From contig CAYUIZ010000013.1 in NCBI GenBank assembly GCA_964444885.1, positions 1 to 41,291 of the forward strand: 41,291 bases of DNA, in the 5' to 3' direction. Under the pieces are notes generated by a model. That model saw only the letters and a program-made list of their open reading frames with translations. It was not told where the DNA came from and did no database searches. Shown in pieces: positions 23,377 through 32,043 of the stretch. The position numbers were made by a program, and so were the translations under genes. The stretch comes from CAYRGQ01 sp964444885. GTDB taxonomy: Bacteria; Bacteroidota; Bacteroidia; Sphingobacteriales; Sphingobacteriaceae. Each line of letters starts with the position of its first letter. Position 1 is the stretch's first letter.

Positions 23377-24591
23377 ATGGTCACGAACGAGTCCGTAAAA
23401 AGAAGGTTGGAACAGGCATGGCGGTGGTATGGCCCCCATACCGATACCGTCACCTTGCAAGACGTTAAGCAAGCAGGAGCCACCGCAATCGTGTCGGCAT
23501 TGCACCACATCCCCCACGGGGAGGTGTGGCCCGTAGCCGAAATCGCCGACCGCAACCAGCAGATCAGCAACGCCGGATTGCGTTGGTCCGTCGTAGAAAG
23601 CGTACCCGTGCACGAAGCGATAAAAACGCGGCGCCCAGACGCAACGGTGTACCTCGACAATTACCGGCAAAGTGTCCGAAACCTGGCACAACAGGGCCTC
23701 ACCACCATCTGCTACAACTTCATGCCGGTGCTGGATTGGACACGCACACAGCTCGACTGGCCACTGCCCCATGGCGCCAAAGCGCTCTATTTCAATTGGA
23801 CCGAATTGGCCGTCTTCGATCGGTATATCCTTAACCGCGAAGAGGCAGACAACGACTATCCCGCCCATATCCTGCAACAGGCCCACGCACGGCACAGCAA
23901 CATGACCCAGGTGCAGCGTGATAACCTGGCTGGAATTATTCTGATGGGCGTACCCACCGAAAAAGGCATTACCCTGGATGCGTTACGTCGTAGCATCGCC
24001 GAATATACTGAAATCGGCCGCGACGGGCTCAGCGAAAACCTCGCATATTTCCTCCGGTCCATCGCCGATACCTGTGAGGAACATGGAGTCAAGCTCACCA
24101 TACACCCAGACGATCCGCCCTATGCCATACTCGGCTTGCCTCGTATCGCATCTTCAAAACAGGACATGCTTCGTGTCTTACAGCACGTCGATCGCCCCTT
24201 TAACGGGATTTGTTTCTGTACCGGTTCGTTGGGGGCGGGAGCACACAATGATGTGGTCGACATCCTCGAGGCTGTCAAACACCGCGTATATTTCGCCCAC
24301 TTGCGCAACATACGCAAGGACCAGGACGGCAACTTTTACGAATCCGACCACCTCGATGGAGATGTCGATATGTATCAGGTGATGCGTATCCTCGCCACCG
24401 AAAACCAGCAGCGCGATCAACCCATACCCTTCAGGCCCGACCATGGACACCAAATGCTGGACGACTTGCATAAAACAACAAACCCCGGGTATTCTGCCAT
24501 CGGCAGACTCCGCGGATTAGCCGAGCTGCGTGGCTTGGAATTAGGGGTACTCCGCAATAATGGATACCCGATCATCAGTGAACATCATTAA
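23377..24591 (+). CDS. uxuA: Mannonate dehydratase
   Basis: Dehydrates D-mannonate to 2-keto-3-deoxy-D-gluconate (KDG). The 404-residue TIM-barrel protein begins in the standard way (EQAWRWYGP, DTVTLQDVKQAGATAIVSALHHIPHGEVW). It carries the metal-site segments KLTIHPDDPP and FCTGSLGAGAHNDV and ends in HMLDDL and the GRLRGLAELRGLE stretch. Middle gene of the operon, 16 nt after the reductase and 12 nt before uxaC. KDG kinase and aldolase are not in the window, so the pathway must be completed elsewhere. Confidence 0.97.
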   Translation: MVTNESVKRRLEQAWRWYGPHTDTVTLQDVKQAGATAIVSALHHIPHGEVWPVAEIADRNQQISNAGLRWSVVESVPVHEAIKTRRPDATVYLDNYRQSVRNLAQQGLTTICYNFMPVLDWTRTQLDWPLPHGAKALYFNWTELAVFDRYILNREEADNDYPAHILQQAHARHSNMTQVQRDNLAGIILMGVPTEKGITLDALRRSIAEYTEIGRDGLSENLAYFLRSIADTCEEHGVKLTIHPDDPPYAILGLPRIASSKQDMLRVLQHVDRPFNGICFCTGSLGAGAHNDVVDILEAVKHRVYFAHLRNIRKDQDGNFYESDHLDGDVDMYQVMRILATENQQRDQPIPFRPDHGHQMLDDLHKTTNPGYSAIGRLRGLAELRGLELGVLRNNGYPIISEHH

Positions 24592-24603
24592 AACGGCAAT
24601 ACT

Positions 24604-26007
24604 ATGGCCCATTTCTTAAACGACAACTTTCTCTTGCAGTCCGATAAAGCGCGTGTTTTTTACCACGACTATGCGAAGGATATGCCGATCATCGACTACC
24701 ACTCTCATTTGCCGCCTGCTGAGGTGGCGCGCAACGAATCGTTTCGCAACCTGACCCATGTCTGGCTGGCCGGCGACCACTACAAGTGGCGCGCCATGCG
24801 TACGCTGGGTATCGACGAACACTATATCACCGGCGATGCCGACGACCGAACCAAGTTTCGGAAGTGGGGTGAAGCGGTGCCGTATACCGTACGCAATCCG
24901 TTGTACCACTGGACGCACATGGAGCTTAAAAATCCGTTTGGTATCCAGCAACTTCTTGGGCCGTCCACGGCCGAGGCAATCTATGACCAAGCCACCGAAC
25001 AACTGCAAACTGCGGACTTTCGGCCACGTGGGCTGTTGCGCCATTTTAAAGTGGAAATGGTGGGCACTACGGACGATCCGACCGATAGCCTCGAATACCA
25101 TGAGCAGCTCCGGGATTCCGGTTTTGAAACCAAGATTCTGCCGTCGTTTAGGCCAGACAAAGCTTGCCAGCTGGGCAAAGGCGACGCCTACCGTGACTAT
25201 GTCCAGCAGCTTCAGGCCGTATCGGGCGTTGTGATCAATGATCTTGACAGCCTGGTAGCAGCCTTATTGAATCGGATCGACTTTTTCCACGAACGGGGAT
25301 GCCGCATCGCCGACCACGGCCTGGAACAGATGCCCCGCAAGTCGGCGCGGCATGACGAGCTCGGCTACGTGTTTAAGCAGGTGCTAGAAGGGCAGGACGG
25401 CGAGGCGGCCGAATTCGAATCGGACCTAACGTATTTCGTGCTGTTCGAGTTGGGAAAACGGTACTTCGCCAAAGGCTGGGTGCAGCAGTTCCACTTGGGT
25501 CCCATCCGCAACAATAATACCCGAAAGCTGCGTCTGCTGGGCCCCGATACCGGTTTTGACTCCATCGGCGATCGTCCGCAGGCCGAGAATATGTCGCGTT
25601 TTTTCAATGCGCTGGAAGAAGAAGACGCGTTGGCAAAGACAATCATCTATAACGTCAATCCGGCGGACAACGCGGTGTTTGCGTCCATGCCGGGCAATTT
25701 CCAGGGCGAAGGCGTCAAAGGTAAAATTCAGTTCGGGTCGGGTTGGTGGTTTCTCGACCAACTAGACGGGATGACGCAACAGCTGACGGCTTTGTCCAAT
25801 ATTGGTTTGATTAGTTGCTTTGTCGGCATGCTGACGGACTCGAGGAGCTTCCTTTCCTACTCCAGGCATGAATATTTCCGCCGCTTGGTGTGCAACCTGT
25901 TTGCAGACGATATCGAAAAGGGACTGCTGCCGGATGACGAGCAATGGATCGGCAAGATCATTCAGGACATCAGCTACAACAACGCGCGCGCATATTTCGA
26001 TTTGTAA
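24604..26007 (+). CDS. uxaC: Glucuronate isomerase
   Basis: Interconverts D-glucuronate and D-fructuronate (and galacturonate and tagaturonate), the entry step of the pathway. It has 467 residues, the family length. The N-terminal DYHSHLPP contains the HxH metal pair of the amidohydrolase-like barrel. Further landmarks are VEMVGTTDDPTDSL, FHLGPIRNNN and GMLTDSRSFLSY. Last gene of the hexuronate operon; a strong bidirectional terminator follows 24 nt after its stop. A GH16 glucanase about 12 kb away fits a polysaccharide-degrading lifestyle, but glucuronate release enzymes are not seen here. Confidence 0.97.
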   Translation: MAHFLNDNFLLQSDKARVFYHDYAKDMPIIDYHSHLPPAEVARNESFRNLTHVWLAGDHYKWRAMRTLGIDEHYITGDADDRTKFRKWGEAVPYTVRNPLYHWTHMELKNPFGIQQLLGPSTAEAIYDQATEQLQTADFRPRGLLRHFKVEMVGTTDDPTDSLEYHEQLRDSGFETKILPSFRPDKACQLGKGDAYRDYVQQLQAVSGVVINDLDSLVAALLNRIDFFHERGCRIADHGLEQMPRKSARHDELGYVFKQVLEGQDGEAAEFESDLTYFVLFELGKRYFAKGWVQQFHLGPIRNNNTRKLRLLGPDTGFDSIGDRPQAENMSRFFNALEEEDALAKTIIYNVNPADNAVFASMPGNFQGEGVKGKIQFGSGWWFLDQLDGMTQQLTALSNIGLISCFVGMLTDSRSFLSYSRHEYFRRLVCNLFADDIEKGLLPDDEQWIGKIIQDISYNNARAYFDL

Positions 26008-26030
26008 GGCACGCTGCGGGTAGTGAAAAC

Positions 26031-26069
26031 AAAAAAGCCAACATTGCGTCCTGCAATGTTGGCTTTTTT
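26031..26069. terminator. Bidirectional terminator between uxaC and the FKBP genes
   Basis: A perfect 17-bp stem, AAAAAAGCCAACATTGC (26031-26047) with its complement at 26053-26069, around a 5-nt loop. A- and T-tracts on both sides let it end transcripts of the two convergent genes. Confidence 0.92.
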
Positions 26070-26085
26070 GTCATGTGTATGCGGT

Positions 26086-27030
26086 CTACTCGTCTTTATC
26101 CAACACTTCGACTTCGTAATCCAGGGACATGAAGGGCGCCATACCTGGCGATCCGCCCGTACCTGCCACACCTTGCACGCCATAGGCGCGGGGGCTGGGG
26201 GTGAAAAAGCGGATTTTACCACCTTTGCGTATGAGCGGAATGACATCGGGCCAAGAGCTGATCACGCCCCCGTTGAGGTTAAAACTCGCGTCTTCGCCAG
26301 AGTCTCGCACGGTACCCGCAGGGTCTTTGAGCGTATAGTTGACATTGACCGTTGAGTCAGCCGTGATTATGTCGCCTGTGCCCGGCGTTATAATTTGGTA
26401 ATAGATGTTTTCTTCCGTTTTCTCAAAATCGGCCACATCCATGCCCGCACGAGCAATCATTTGGCGCATAACCCCGTCTTCGTAATCTTCAAAATTGTCA
26501 TGGACAGTAATCACGTAGTCCATCGAAGCGTTGGGCGGAATGCCTAACGAAGGGTTTCCGTTGCGGCCATAGGTAAGTAGGCGCGAAGGAACGATAATAC
26601 GGATTTTGCCGTTGGTCTGCTGTAATACTTCTTTGACAACCTCCTTGAAATCGTCCCGACGTTCCACAATGGGGTTGTTGGCGGCGCTAGAGCCGAACGG
26701 ATAATATCCGAAGAAATCCGCATACCGGCTAGCAGCGCTGAGCGTATCGTTAGCTACGTAGCCCCCGTCCAGGCTGCGAATGGTGTACACAACGGGATAC
26801 TGCTCGCGAAAATCGATATCCCGGCCTGTTCCAGGCTCCAGTACTTCGTAGTACAGGCTGGTCTGCTTGTAACGCGAAACCGACAAGTTGTTTTGGCGGA
26901 TATACGCTTGGATATTTTCTTCGTCGAGCTCTTCGATCGTCTGGTACGATTTTTCCTCGCAACCAATGGCTAAGAAAAACACAGACGCCATTAATAAGGG
27001 AAAAAATTGCTTCAACTTCAGTGTGGTCAT
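26086..27030 (-). CDS. FKBP-type peptidyl-prolyl isomerase lipoprotein, two FKBP-like domains
   Basis: Folding helper of the cell envelope. The 314-residue protein begins with a lipoprotein signal ending in FFLAIGC. It contains two FKBP-like regions: an N-terminal one (about 50-160, ending in GIPPNASMDYVITV) and a C-terminal one (about 200-314, with DSTVNVNYTL, KGGKIRFFTP and the MSLDYEVEVLDK end). The first has an unusual insertion and may be non-catalytic. Start ATG is 27028-27030; the frame's upstream extension overlaps the previous gene. It follows the other FKBP gene after 25 nt, so the two form an operon. Similar lipoproteins in Bacteroidetes assist gliding and secretion. Confidence 0.88.
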   Translation of the reverse strand: MTTLKLKQFFPLLMASVFFLAIGCEEKSYQTIEELDEENIQAYIRQNNLSVSRYKQTSLYYEVLEPGTGRDIDFREQYPVVYTIRSLDGGYVANDTLSAASRYADFFGYYPFGSSAANNPIVERRDDFKEVVKEVLQQTNGKIRIIVPSRLLTYGRNGNPSLGIPPNASMDYVITVHDNFEDYEDGVMRQMIARAGMDVADFEKTEENIYYQIITPGTGDIITADSTVNVNYTLKDPAGTVRDSGEDASFNLNGGVISSWPDVIPLIRKGGKIRFFTPSPRAYGVQGVAGTGGSPGMAPFMSLDYEVEVLDKDE

Positions 27031-27055
27031 GTTCGGATTGGGTACGCTAGTTCGA

Positions 27056-27643
27056 TTAGTTGTTGTTTGTCGGCGCACGGACATCTAGCACCTCGATCGT
27101 GAACTCCAGGGGAGAATTGGCCGGGATGGTTCCTCGAGCCTCGTTGGCGTATCCGTAAATGGATGGAGCCACAAAGCGCACCCTAGCACCGGGATGTAAT
27201 CCGTTGGGGAGTACGCCGCCGATGCTTTCCCCGTCGATAGTCCGTGGGAGAAACATAATCCGCCATGCCGCAATCGTTCCGGCTAGGGACATCTCTAAGC
27301 CTTCGTTTGTTTCCCGGCTGTCAAATACGGTTCCGTTCAGCAATTTCCCGGTGTACTTCACCTTCACGATAGGAGCTTCCAGATATGCGCTCGAACCCTC
27401 ACCCACGAACCTGTACTGGTAGTCTCCTGGCACACCAAGCTCAAGTACCTCGTACCAAATGCCGAATCCTTCTTCAACTTCGTGAAATATCGCGTTAGGG
27501 AAATTCTGTTCGTTATAGGCCTCAATGAGTTGCTTGTCTTTCTCGTACTGCAGTTCCGCGTTATACGGTTCCGTCTCTTTCATACATGCTGAAAAACTAC
27601 CTACGGCGATGAATCCCACCAACAACAAGCCCAACTTTTTCAT
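27056..27643 (-). CDS. FKBP-type peptidyl-prolyl isomerase lipoprotein, single domain
   Basis: A 195-residue lipoprotein with signal peptide and lipobox GSFSAC near residues 17-22, an acidic helical linker, and one FKBP domain (about 85-190). The domain has VKVKYTGKLLNGTVFDS, then PNGLHPGARVRFVAP and SPLEFTIEVLDV. Two ATGs are possible (27641-27643 or 27650-27652, three codons earlier); both keep the signal peptide. The upstream TTG at 27673 lies in the -7 box and is excluded. First gene of a two-gene FKBP operon. Confidence 0.9.
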   Translation of the reverse strand: MKKLGLLLVGFIAVGSFSACMKETEPYNAELQYEKDKQLIEAYNEQNFPNAIFHEVEEGFGIWYEVLELGVPGDYQYRFVGEGSSAYLEAPIVKVKYTGKLLNGTVFDSRETNEGLEMSLAGTIAAWRIMFLPRTIDGESIGGVLPNGLHPGARVRFVAPSIYGYANEARGTIPANSPLEFTIEVLDVRAPTNNN

Positions 27644-27670
27644 AATTTTCATTTGTAAAATACTAGTTCG

Positions 27671-27678
27671 CAAAGTTA
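27671..27678 (-). promoter_or_regulatory. -7 element of the FKBP operon promoter
   Basis: Minus-strand TAACTTTG in an A/T-rich stretch, 18-27 nt before the two candidate start codons. A TTGG lies 22 nt upstream of it. Confidence 0.55.
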
Positions 27679-27837
27679 TCTAAATAATCCGATTATTAAA
27701 CCAATTAACACTTTTTAACACCGGAAAGTGTGCGGTATATCTACGTTTTTTGGCCCAATCTAAACGATAACGAGTAGGGGCGGGCAAACGCGACAGGCCG
27801 TGGCAAAAAAGATTGGAATTGGCTGGGCCATGGCCCT

Positions 27838-28317
27838 TTATTCGAGGATAGCAAGCAGCTTCTTGCTGTCCAAATACTCGAAATGCCGGCTGATGACGTT
27901 AAACTTTTCGTCAAAAACGAGTGTGACAGGCACGGTGAAACGATGTCCCCGGCTGCCCAGGATGAGTGCCAAGTCGTGGAATGCTTTCCGCCGGCTTGTG
28001 GCCCGGCTATTGGCAAACACCTGCCCGTCGAACCGCACGGTGTCGGTCGTCTCGGCGTCAAACTGCACGGCATAGTACCCATCGTTTATCGTTTTGGCGA
28101 CTTGGGGATTGGTGTACACTTCCTGATGCATCTTGCGGCAGTAGGCACACCACTCGGTATGAAAACTAATCAACACCTTCTTAGGCCGGGCATCGAGCGA
28201 ATCCGACAACTGCTCAAACGTGAGCCAGTTGACCTGCTCGCGCGATTGCGCGGTCGCCGTGGGCATGTTTGCCATAGCGATCGCCAACCAGCCTATATAT
28301 CCGTATAATGCACTCAT
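27838..28317 (-). CDS. Exported thioredoxin-like protein (CAYC)
   Basis: A 159-residue thioredoxin-fold protein with an N-terminal hydrophobic signal segment (about 1-23, ending TATAQS) and an active-site pair C57-A-Y-C60 in FHTEWCAYCRKM. That places it in the DsbD-gamma/thioredoxin_7-like group that works in the periplasm. A cis-proline region is seen in VPVTLVFDEK. The ATG at 28315-28317 starts 4 nt after the stop of the TonB receptor gene, so the two are co-transcribed. Its likely job is to reduce or shuttle disulfides for that receptor, whose plug contains a CxxC, but this is inference. Confidence 0.88.
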   Translation of the reverse strand: MSALYGYIGWLAIAMANMPTATAQSREQVNWLTFEQLSDSLDARPKKVLISFHTEWCAYCRKMHQEVYTNPQVAKTINDGYYAVQFDAETTDTVRFDGQVFANSRATSRRKAFHDLALILGSRGHRFTVPVTLVFDEKFNVISRHFEYLDSKKLLAILE

Positions 28318-28321
28318 GCTT

Positions 28322-30679
28322 CTAGTGGAAGTGTCCAATCTTCAAGGCCAGGAAATAGGTCCTTGGGCGGCTAGGCCCGTAAACGTAGTCCTGGTCGCGC
28401 CGTGGGCCAGAATCGAAATCGCGTTGGTAGCTGTTAAACATGTTTTGCACGCCGCCGCTAAGTTCGATGTTGAAATGGCTCCGCACGCGGAACGTATAAC
28501 CCAGCCGCAAATTCAGTTCCATAAAATCGGGGGTGTTCTTTAGCTCCATGAATTCCGTACCGGCAACGACATGGGGAGCAACCATTGGTCCGGTGTACAC
28601 GCCAGTGACGTCGAGGGCAAAATCATTCGTCACCTTCCAGTTGCTGTTCAGGTAGCCGTACACGTTTGGCGCGCGCACGAACTGGTTCACCAAAATTGCG
28701 TCATTCTCGTCATCACCGGCAAAGAGCTCTTGTGCTTCGCGGTATTTCGACCGTTGCAGGGTGCCGCCCGCGCTCAGGCTGTAGCTGGATGAGGGAGCAA
28801 TGCTGAGCTCAATATTGCCGCCCGCCACGTAGGCGCCAGACCCGTTGCGGACCTCTTCCAGCAATACGCCGTCCAGCTCGTTCGTCAGGACGTTGGTGAA
28901 CGGATTGCGCAGGTCAGTGAGGAAGCCTTCGACCAGCATGTTGAATTGTGTATTCCCAAAATTGCGCGTATAGTTTAACGATGCCGTGTAGGCATTGGAA
29001 TATTCCGTATCAAGGCTGTCGGAGATCATCGTAAACACCTGTTCGCCGCCCACGGCAGACACGTGCATGTCTTCGTTGAAAGCCTGTGGCGCCCGGAAGC
29101 CCCGCGCGTAGCCGCCGCGGAATTGCAGGTCGTCCGTGAAATTGTACAAGATCGTTAGTCGCGGGCTGAATGCGCCGACGCTGATGTCGGATTGGCGATC
29201 GAGGTCGCGCAGTCGATATAAGCCGTCGACCATCACGTGGTCGTAGCGCGCGCCGAGCAGGGTGGTCAGCTTAGCCGAAGGCTTCCACTCGTATTGCGCA
29301 TACACGCCGAAGTTGTTCGTGCGCTGGTCCACCAACCGGTCGTAGCCGGCGATTTCGTCCTGGGTGTTGTTGTGCTGGTACTCCGCGCCCGTGGTGAGCA
29401 CGTCATTGTCAAAATTGCGGGTAAATTGCATGCCGCCGACTATCGCCAGGTCGTCGGTGGTGCCGTAGGCATTGGCTGCAATCAAGCTGTCAATCGGGTC
29501 GTTGCTGCCGGCTAGTCCGCCGTAGTAGCTGTTGCGTTTGCCGCCTTGCCCAGACAGATAGGCGGAGAATTTGTTGGCGTAATCGCGGCTGTACTGGTCA
29601 AACGTAAGCCCGCCGATGAGCATGGTGTGTTCGAGCTGTTCGGTGATATCCGTAAAGTGCGGCGACAGATGCAAGCGGTCACCGCCCCGCCTGAACTCGT
29701 TCATGGCGCTGACGTCTAAGGTGAGTTTGTTGAATTCCGTTGGATTCAGAAAGGCCTTGCCACCGAAGGTGTTGTTGCGCAGTTTGGTGATTTCCGAAAA
29801 CCCGTCCCCGTTGGCGTCGTAGGCTTGCCGGTTGCGGTTCATGCCGTAGAACGTCACGCCGCTTTGCAGGTCTTCTTCCACGACCGACGCGTTGAAGTTA
29901 ATCGTGTTGTCCCAGCTTGATCCGCCGATGAGCGAGAGGTTATTGCCAATCTCCCACGTGTTCTCGACCGGATCCTTGGTGATGACGTTGATGGTGCCGG
30001 CGATTGCATTTGAGCCGAATAGGGCCGAACCGCCGCTACGGACGACTTCGATGCGGTCGACCATGCTCGTTGGGATCTGGTCTAGCCCGTAGACGCTGTT
30101 CAGTGCGCTAAACACCGGCCGGCTGTTGATCAGAATCTGCGAATAGGCCCCTTCCAGGCCGTTAAGCCTTACCTGCGAGAATCCGCAGTTTTGGCAATTG
30201 GTCTCTACGCGTACGCCTGGCTGAAAATTCAGCGTCTCGGACATGGCGACGGACTGCGTTGCGTTGAATATCCGGGGACTCAGTACGTTCACGATAACGG
30301 GGGCCTTCTTCCGGTCTACGCCATAGCGGGTGGCACTGACGACCACTTCGCTGAGGTTGAGGTTGTCCTCGTGCAGTACGGCTTCGACGGTCACGTCACG
30401 GTTAGCCGGAACTTCTACGGTCCGCCGCAGCGGTTGGTAACCGACCATCCGGATTTCGAGTGTATGCGGGCCGGCGGGCACGCCTGCTAATGTAAACGTA
30501 CCGGCTTCGTCGGAGGAGGTGCCCAGTGTGCTGCGTTCGATAACGACCGACGCATTGGGTAGCGGCGTTCCGTCGGTGGCAGTGATAGTGCCGTGGATGG
30601 CGCCTTGCTGTTGAGCATGCGCCATGGCGAAGGTGCACAGCAGGAAAATAAGTATATATATAGGGTGTGCTTTTTGCAT
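28322..30679 (-). CDS. TonB-dependent outer-membrane receptor with carboxypeptidase-regulatory-like domain
   Basis: Energy-driven outer-membrane importer of 785 residues. It has a signal peptide (about 1-22), a carboxypeptidase-regulatory-like domain (about 26-105), a TonB box-like LSEVVVSATR (about 109-118), a plug domain (about 125-230, with IDRIEVVRSGGSALFGSNA-type end) and a 22-strand barrel finishing in an aromatic residue cluster near FLALKIGHFH. The plug contains C162-Q-N-C165 (ETNCQNCGF), an uncommon feature. The ATG at 30677-30679 is chosen over a TTG five codons upstream. Between an upstream His-rich exported protein and a downstream thioredoxin, a metal substrate such as copper or zinc is plausible but unproven. 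Confidence 0.92.
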   Translation of the reverse strand: MQKAHPIYILIFLLCTFAMAHAQQQGAIHGTITATDGTPLPNASVVIERSTLGTSSDEAGTFTLAGVPAGPHTLEIRMVGYQPLRRTVEVPANRDVTVEAVLHEDNLNLSEVVVSATRYGVDRKKAPVIVNVLSPRIFNATQSVAMSETLNFQPGVRVETNCQNCGFSQVRLNGLEGAYSQILINSRPVFSALNSVYGLDQIPTSMVDRIEVVRSGGSALFGSNAIAGTINVITKDPVENTWEIGNNLSLIGGSSWDNTINFNASVVEEDLQSGVTFYGMNRNRQAYDANGDGFSEITKLRNNTFGGKAFLNPTEFNKLTLDVSAMNEFRRGGDRLHLSPHFTDITEQLEHTMLIGGLTFDQYSRDYANKFSAYLSGQGGKRNSYYGGLAGSNDPIDSLIAANAYGTTDDLAIVGGMQFTRNFDNDVLTTGAEYQHNNTQDEIAGYDRLVDQRTNNFGVYAQYEWKPSAKLTTLLGARYDHVMVDGLYRLRDLDRQSDISVGAFSPRLTILYNFTDDLQFRGGYARGFRAPQAFNEDMHVSAVGGEQVFTMISDSLDTEYSNAYTASLNYTRNFGNTQFNMLVEGFLTDLRNPFTNVLTNELDGVLLEEVRNGSGAYVAGGNIELSIAPSSSYSLSAGGTLQRSKYREAQELFAGDDENDAILVNQFVRAPNVYGYLNSNWKVTNDFALDVTGVYTGPMVAPHVVAGTEFMELKNTPDFMELNLRLGYTFRVRSHFNIELSGGVQNMFNSYQRDFDSGPRRDQDYVYGPSRPRTYFLALKIGHFH

Positions 30680-30819
30680 TTTTCTTTTAGTCAATACGTT
30701 AGGGATTGGGCGTCAATACGCCCACGGTCCATGCGCCACGGAAACCAAGCGAGTTGCCGGCCGAGCGAATAGCGAGCTTGCGCCGCTGGCCTGTGGCCCC
30801 AAGGCGGCGTGAAGCGGTA

Positions 30820-31188
30820 TTAAGAAAAAATGCAGGGAGGTCCGCGAGGGGGTGCGCGCGTGTGGTCTGCGTCGCGATACGGGTTGTCACGATCGATGCT
30901 AAGCGCAACGGGCCAAGGTGTCACAACCGGCGCCTGGCCCGTTACAAAAGACGTGCCCAGAAATTGGCCGTGGTAGACGACATCCAAAAAATGGATTTCG
31001 CTTTCCGTGCTGTGGTGTTGGGGTTCTGAGCCGGCTTTGGATAAGTCATAGGGATGGACGTGGATAACAATCTTGCCTGATACCGTTGTATGCTTGTGCA
31101 TAAACAACGATCCACTGACAAAAATCAGGCACAGGAGAGCGGCCTGAAACAGGGCTAGCGTCTTGCGTATGTTGTTATTCCATCCCAC
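30820..31188 (-). CDS. Small exported histidine-rich protein
   Basis: A 122-residue protein with an N-terminal hydrophobic segment (about 10-29, probable signal peptide or anchor), followed by histidine pairs MHKH, HVHPYD and PQHHST and further histidines to about residue 75. The tail is proline-rich (APPRGPP). The start is GTG at 31186-31188; the first in-frame ATG would remove the signal peptide. I recall similar short His-rich proteins next to TonB receptors in Bacteroidetes. It lies 140 nt upstream of the receptor gene. The histidines suggest metal binding in the periplasm. Function is not established. Confidence 0.7.
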   Translation of the reverse strand: MGWNNNIRKTLALFQAALLCLIFVSGSLFMHKHTTVSGKIVIHVHPYDLSKAGSEPQHHSTESEIHFLDVVYHGQFLGTSFVTGQAPVVTPWPVALSIDRDNPYRDADHTRAPPRGPPCIFS

Positions 31189-31198
31189 AGTGATGCTA

Positions 31199-31206
31199 CA
31201 AAGTTA
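31199..31206 (-). promoter_or_regulatory. -7 element ahead of the His-rich protein gene
   Basis: Minus-strand TAACTTTG ends 10 nt before the GTG start at 31188, so the transcript would begin a few bases before the start codon and be almost leaderless. The element sits at the end of the T-tract of the hemD terminator. Confidence 0.5.
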
Positions 31207-31239
31207 AAAAAATAGCGGCGTTTATTAAGCGCCGCTATT
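31206..31239 (-). terminator. Terminator of the DUF4271-hemD operon
   Basis: On the minus strand a perfect 10-bp stem (arms 31230-31239 and 31211-31220) with a 9-nt loop is followed by a run of Ts (31206-31212). It begins 14 nt after the hemD stop. Confidence 0.85.
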
Positions 31240-31253
31240 CAAACAGGTATGTT

Positions 31254-32039
31254 TTACTTATTCGCATTCTTAATGTACTGCTCGACGGCCATGGTCATGC
31301 TAGGCGCATCGGGTGTAGGTGCCGGGATATCGAGGATGAGTCCCCGATCCAATAGGGCTTGGTGCGTGGACGGGCCGAACGCGGCCAGCCGGGTGTCGTT
31401 CTGCTTAAAATCCGGAAAGTTTTCGTACAATGACTGCACGCTGGATGGACTGAAAAATACGATGATGTCGTAGAATACGTCCTTCAGGTCCGACAAGTCG
31501 CTGACGACCGTGCGGAACAGCACGGCAGGCGTAAAATCGTATCCGTTTTCCTGCAGCCAGTTGTGCGTTTCTTCATTGGCTACGTCTGAGCAGGGGTAAA
31601 GGAATTTTTCGTTGGTATGCTTTTTCAGCACGTCTTCCAAGTCCTGCGCGGTTTGCCGGCCGAAGAAAATCTTCCGCTTGCGGTACTGGATGTACTTTTG
31701 CAGATACAGCGCAATGGTCTCCGAAAGACAGAAATACTTCATGTCTGCGGGTACCTCGTAGCGCATCTCTTCACAAATGCGAAAGAAATGATCAGCCGCG
31801 TTGCGGCTTGTGAAAATAACCGCCGTGAAGTCGGCAAGGTTTATTTTTTCCTTCCTTACTTCCCGAGCAGGCACGCCCTCCACGTGGATGAAAGCCCGGA
31901 AATCCAACTTTAGGTTGTACTTCTGGGCTAAGGCGAAATACGGAGATTTTTCGTTCTCAGGTTTGGGTAGCGTAACTAAAATGCTCTTTACTTTCTTTGC
32001 TCTATCTTCTTCTGACACAGTTATAATACTTTTAGTCAA
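31254..32039 (-). CDS. hemD: Uroporphyrinogen-III synthase
   Basis: Closes and flips the last ring of hydroxymethylbilane to make uroporphyrinogen III, the precursor of haem, sirohaem and corrinoids. The 261-residue protein has the two-domain HemD layout, with VIFTSRNAADHFF in the first domain and IVFFSPSSVQSLYENFP and LAAFGPSTHQALLDRGL in the second; these are strong Bacteroidetes HemD landmarks. No ATG precedes the conserved KKVKSILVTLPKPE; the possible starts are TTG at 32037-32039 or GTG seven codons later. It follows DUF4271 directly, an order conserved in this phylum. A terminator follows. Confidence 0.9.
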   Translation of the reverse strand: MTKSIITVSEEDRAKKVKSILVTLPKPENEKSPYFALAQKYNLKLDFRAFIHVEGVPAREVRKEKINLADFTAVIFTSRNAADHFFRICEEMRYEVPADMKYFCLSETIALYLQKYIQYRKRKIFFGRQTAQDLEDVLKKHTNEKFLYPCSDVANEETHNWLQENGYDFTPAVLFRTVVSDLSDLKDVFYDIIVFFSPSSVQSLYENFPDFKQNDTRLAAFGPSTHQALLDRGLILDIPAPTPDAPSMTMAVEQYIKNANK

Positions 32040-32043
32040 CTAA

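Noticed and set aside
27782..27791. GGGCAAACGC matching the first ten bases of the MITE end
   Set aside because: Only ten bases, with no second end or target duplication nearby; chance is likely.
30680..30694. TTG start five codons upstream for the TonB receptor, and similar TTG starts for the FKBP and GNAT genes
   Set aside because: A nearby ATG gives the expected signal peptide or family start in each case, and some TTGs fall in promoter boxes or overlap neighbours.
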